A DNA stretch of 64,000 bases from Talinum fruticosum (taxonomy: Eukaryota > Streptophyta > Magnoliopsida > Caryophyllales > Talinaceae): assembly GCA_021018815.1 (NCBI GenBank), contig JAITYX010000033.1:1364001-1428000 (forward strand), written 5' to 3'. Position 1 is the first letter of the stretch, and the number at the start of each line of letters is the position of its first letter. The notes under the pieces were generated by a model, which did not search any database, was not told the DNA's origin, and saw only the letters and a program-made list of their open reading frames with translations. This document shows positions 60,825 to 64,000 of this stretch, piece after piece. Position numbers and translations under genes: made by a program.

Positions 60825-61250
60825 ATTCATTCCTTGAACAATTAAACACCGACAAGGATGATTGAGTCATCAAAGTTAGATTGTCAAGATTTTGGGAAGT
60901 CATCAACAAAATTTCAAAAGAGCTCATAAGTACGAGATATGGTGCTAATTGAAGAAAGAGTATGTGTGTTTTCATAAAATATTTGCACATTATATCTTGA
61001 ATAATTTTTGACACAATTGTATGATTTACTGAGTGTCTTAATACATGCCACAATCGCAAATACTTTTGCCCAAAAGTTTACTACATTATTAACCGAGGGT
61101 GGCCTTCATGTCTTGAAAAACTTCTCTGTCGTGAAAAATAAAGAATAATGGTGAGTTGTAGGAGATAACAAACTCATGATAGAGTTTTATTCAAATACCA
61201 TTGCCGAAGAGGTTCAAATGGATGATGGCATTATAGAGAATATAGATGTC
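60825..61250 (+). pseudogene. replication protein A 70-kDa (RPA1/DUF223) OB-fold remnant
   Basis: One frame reads FLEQLNTDKDD, then a TGA where Trp is expected, then VIKVRLSRFWEVINKISKEL. Further on are IHATIANTFAQKFTTLL and, after frame changes, MIEFYSNTIAEEVQMDDG. This follows the first OB-fold of plant RPA1-like proteins (conserved D-W-x-I-K-V-R and I-H-A-x-I). In-frame stops and gaps make it non-functional. Plant Helitrons often carry such RPA-like genes, and this remnant ends at the Helitron 3' terminus. Confidence 0.7.
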
Positions 61251-61483
61251 GTGCAACACACGGGTAAAAAACTAGTATATATTAAAAGTTAAGTTTAAAT
61301 AATGTATGAGCGACACGTAAAATGTCACGTAGGATGCTAAATATATAGATTCGATGCAATTTTAATTCAATTTAATGTTGGAATTATTCACATTAACATT
61401 AAATACAATGGACATTAATAATAAAAAGTATATTAATCGAAATAGAAAAAAATAAAAAGACATATCTATTTACTATTTATAAT

Positions 61484-64000
61484 TGTAAGACACGGAAACT
61501 TCAGGTGTACGCTTGTTAATGAATTAAATTATTAAAAGTTAAGTAAAAATTTTAAAATTATTAAATTAAGTGGATTGGAATTTTTCGAGTCGAATTAAAA
61601 GTCGAGAACTTAAACCCGAGCATGGGCGGCTTAATTGGGCTTATTAAAATTAAAGTTGGGCCCAATTTGTCAAAGTCCTAAGCAGAAAAATCAAAAGAAA
61701 AAGAAGGGAAAATGAGAGTCTGAGTGCCTGGCAGAAAAGTGAAGTTTGGGAATTAAGGGGTCCAATTAAGTCCGGGCAGCATATTATCGAGGTGTAAGTA
61801 GGAGAAGAGGAGAGAGAGTGGGACCGAGACAGTTGAAGGAAAGAAGCATAAGCGAAGCGAGAACGGGAAAATAGAAACAGGGGCGGGCGAGAGGGAGCAG
61901 AGGAAAGCGAGAGAAGGAGAGAGCGCGAGAGCCGAGTGGCCGGTGGCCGCCTGACCGGCGAGGACGCCGCTGCCGGTGGGCGAAGGGAGAGCGAGGGCTC
62001 GGGAGGCCGAGCAGAGCAAAAGAAAAAGGGGAACGAAAGAACGCGGAAGCGAGAGGAAAGCGAGAGGAGGACGAGAGCCCGAGCGAGAACAGAGAGGAAG
62101 AGAAGGCACGGTGTGCTGCAGCGGCCGACGAGCGCAAGGAGGGAGACGAAGAGCACCGGAACCAGAACGAAACAGAGGAAGTCGGGGGTCGGGACTGAGG
62201 CAGCGAGAGGAAGAAGCGAGAGGGTTAGGGAAGAAGAAGGAAGGGGAAAACCGAGAGGAAGAAAGGAAAAGCAAAAACGAAATCGAAACCCCAATTCGGA
62301 TTCGATTCAAACCGAAACTCTTAGAACCTGAGTAATTTGAATTCATCCTCTAAAATAAAATAAATTAGGTGGATTAATCTTGAAATTGAAGTGTGAAATT
62401 AGAAACCCTAAGTTAATTAAAGAAGTTAGAGACCTAAATTCACAAAACTAGCAATTCACGAATTGAAAAGCATGTTGTGATTTATACCTAGTTCATGAAT
62501 TTAATGATATTTGAGCATTGTTGAGCATGATTATTGAGCAGTGTGATTGAGAATTTAATGAAATTAGCTTGAATAGAATTAGTGAGAAAAATCATAAAAT
62601 TGAGTTTAATGATTTAAGGGCAGATTTTTATGAATTTACCTCGTTGTCCGAATTATTGCGAGTTTATCTCGTAGCCCGAAATTCCAGAAACTTTTACTGT
62701 AGCGTCCTGATAATTTACGAGAATTTCCTGTAAATTTTGGTATGCGTTGGATGAGTAGATTGGAAGATATGGAATTTTTGAGTGAAAATGTGCTGTTTTG
62801 GGCAAAAACCGGAACTAAGTGAGCAACTGAATTAAGAACTGAAATTTAAGAAGTTATATGGCTAGATTAAGAGTTATATAATGAGTAAGGAAAGTTATAG
62901 AACTATAAACCACCCATGCGCGATATTACGCAATCATGAAAACGATGAGTTCATTTAGTAGAAATCTTAATTGACATGTTTATGTGATTATGTGTTTATC
63001 TTAAAGTACATCGATTATAAATAACATAAGCATGCCTATATGAGTTGGATTGATCATACTTGAGTTGGAACTTGCTTATGTGAATTGCTTGTTTTGAAGA
63101 AGTTACGTATGGAGCTGATGAGCATGAATTATATGAATTAAGTGCATCTCTTCAATAAGTAATAAGAAGATAATGAGAAAATAAGAAACATAAAGAACTA
63201 AAGAAGGGAGAAAGGATTCTGTTATTGGTCAAAGACCCCACGAACTAAAGAACCCTCTGAAGTTATGGCCATAGAAGTGTTTGTCAAACGAAGCCACAAA
63301 TTATTTTGCTTCCACGAATTATTGACGAGTATGCGTCCTCCGAGTGAGGCAAGCCTCGAGGCCACGAATTATTTTGCTCGCAAGAAATCAGGCCACGAAT
63401 TATTTTGGCTCCAAGAACCGGGTCTTTAGAGCAGAACATAAATCTTCTTTCCATTCAAAACTAAGAATATTTAAAGAATTATGATATGAAGAAACGAATG
63501 ATTATGCATGATGAACAAGAAAGAAAGAAGCAATGATTTATGAAATGCATAATTGAACTCAAGAAGAAGAATGAGGAGAAGAACAAATCCTGATTTCATA
63601 AAAAACTAATATGATAAGAAGTAAGATATGATTTACATAATGAATGATTTTATGACTTACTTGCGTAGAAAGATAAATGAAGTATGTTCGATTGAATTCA
63701 TGAGTAATTGATGTCATTATGTTTCTCGGCAAGTTGGTAAGTGTAGTATCTCGCATGTCTTAAGCATGTATGATCTAAATCGCATGTTATGAATGAATTG
63801 TGAACTTACATGTGTTTGTTAATGAGTTAAGGTGCAAAGTGAAACCGGGGTTGGGTTTGGGTTATTCATCGGGCTCGTGAAGCTCATGACTTCACCAAAA
63901 TTTCAGTACTGAAGCTAGACTCGTCGCCTTTGGCTTTCGAAATAGCGAGATAGATAGGAGATGCCGGGCTTACCGCATGTTTTTCTGTCTTTTGTTTGTA
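61484..64000 (+). mobile_element. long LTR of a Gypsy-type retrotransposon, truncated by window end
   Basis: Begins TGTAAGACACGGAAACTTC, like the TGTGAGACCCGGAATG start of the solo LTR at 15023. It has the same plan: AT-rich start, GC- and GA-rich block (61800-62300), then AT-rich DNA with an ACCGGGGTTGGG-type block near the right edge. The 100-200 codon overlapping frames at 61650-62346 on both strands are products of the GA-rich composition, not genes. Whether an internal region follows cannot be seen here. Strand is assigned from the TG start. Confidence 0.55.

Larger units (their letters stand above)
59640..61275 (+). mobile_element. non-autonomous Helitron-like element with RPA1 remnant
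   Basis: The right end has the Helitron 3' signature: a hairpin CGTG-CAACA-CACG (61250-61262), then GGTAAAAAACTAG, followed by T at 61276. CTAG preceded by a short hairpin and insertion before T are diagnostic of Helitrons. The left end is not fixed; it probably lies at or just after the (TA)n run, where ATATTAAAAGTT...GAGCGA...ACGTAGGATGC resembles sequence directly after the 3' end (61276-61340). The element carries a decayed RPA1-type exon, common cargo of plant Helitrons. Confidence 0.55.

Noticed and set aside
61650..62346. Frames up to 214 codons on minus and 131 on plus
   Set aside because: All are Ser/Leu/Pro or Arg/Glu low complexity from a GA-rich LTR block, open in several frames at once.
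1..64000. CRISPR array, prokaryotic operon or rRNA/tRNA gene
   Set aside because: The window is plant nuclear DNA; no regularly spaced short repeats with unique spacers and no intact tRNA or rRNA were seen.

Overview
The window is eudicot plant nuclear DNA. It has intron-containing genes with GT-AG introns, AT-rich intergenic DNA full of microsatellites, and many plant-type transposable elements (Stowaway-like and hAT-like MITEs, a MULE, a solo LTR, an L1-type LINE with RNase H, a Helitron end, tRNA-derived SINEs). It also carries an endogenous caulimovirid (pararetrovirus). I cannot name the species.

Layout. 1-560: a possible exon of a minus-strand gene running off the left edge, beside GA repeats. 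4383-7080 (-): a complete eight-exon RHF2A-like RING-H2 E3 ligase, with a 205-bp fold-back element downstream. 7200-11217: gene-free. 11218-11730 (-): an intronless 170-aa Cys-rich plant protein of unknown function. 13179-13970: two Stowaway-like MITEs and a SINE. 14898-18000: an hAT-like MITE split by a 2.75-kb solo LTR. 18945-20271: a MULE with a perfect 10-bp target duplication and GC-rich cargo. 20272-24400: AT-rich and gene-free. 24826-31810 (-): OEP61/TPR7-like chloroplast/ER outer-membrane TPR receptor in 11 exons. 33560-36653 (+): EFL1-like GTPase for 60S ribosome maturation. 37240-39111 (+): a partial, intron-containing eRF3-like GTPase remnant. 40161-42719 (-): a small plastid DnaJ-type zinc-finger membrane protein. 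43901-50862 (-): a decayed caulimovirid provirus with about 260-bp terminal direct repeats. 50865-58060 (+): a near full-length dead L1-type LINE abutting the provirus. 58461-59275 (+): a gene for a secreted Lys/Glu-rich tandem-repeat protein I do not recognise. 59640-61275: a non-autonomous Helitron-like element carrying an RPA1-type OB-fold remnant. 61484-64000: the start of another long Gypsy-type LTR, cut by the window edge.

The host genes are mostly housekeeping (ubiquitination, organelle targeting, ribosome biogenesis, plastid biogenesis) and do not form a pathway together. One pattern crosses them: four otherwise well-preserved coding frames (EFL1 twice, OEP61 once, the K/E-rich gene once) are each broken by what looks like one missing base in or beside a homopolymer run. 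That is more typical of long-read assembly error than of pseudogenes. The most distinctive structures are the R-to-R arrangement of the provirus, the nested solo LTR with an unfilled MITE copy 28 kb away, the MULE cargo, and the K/E-rich secreted repeat protein.
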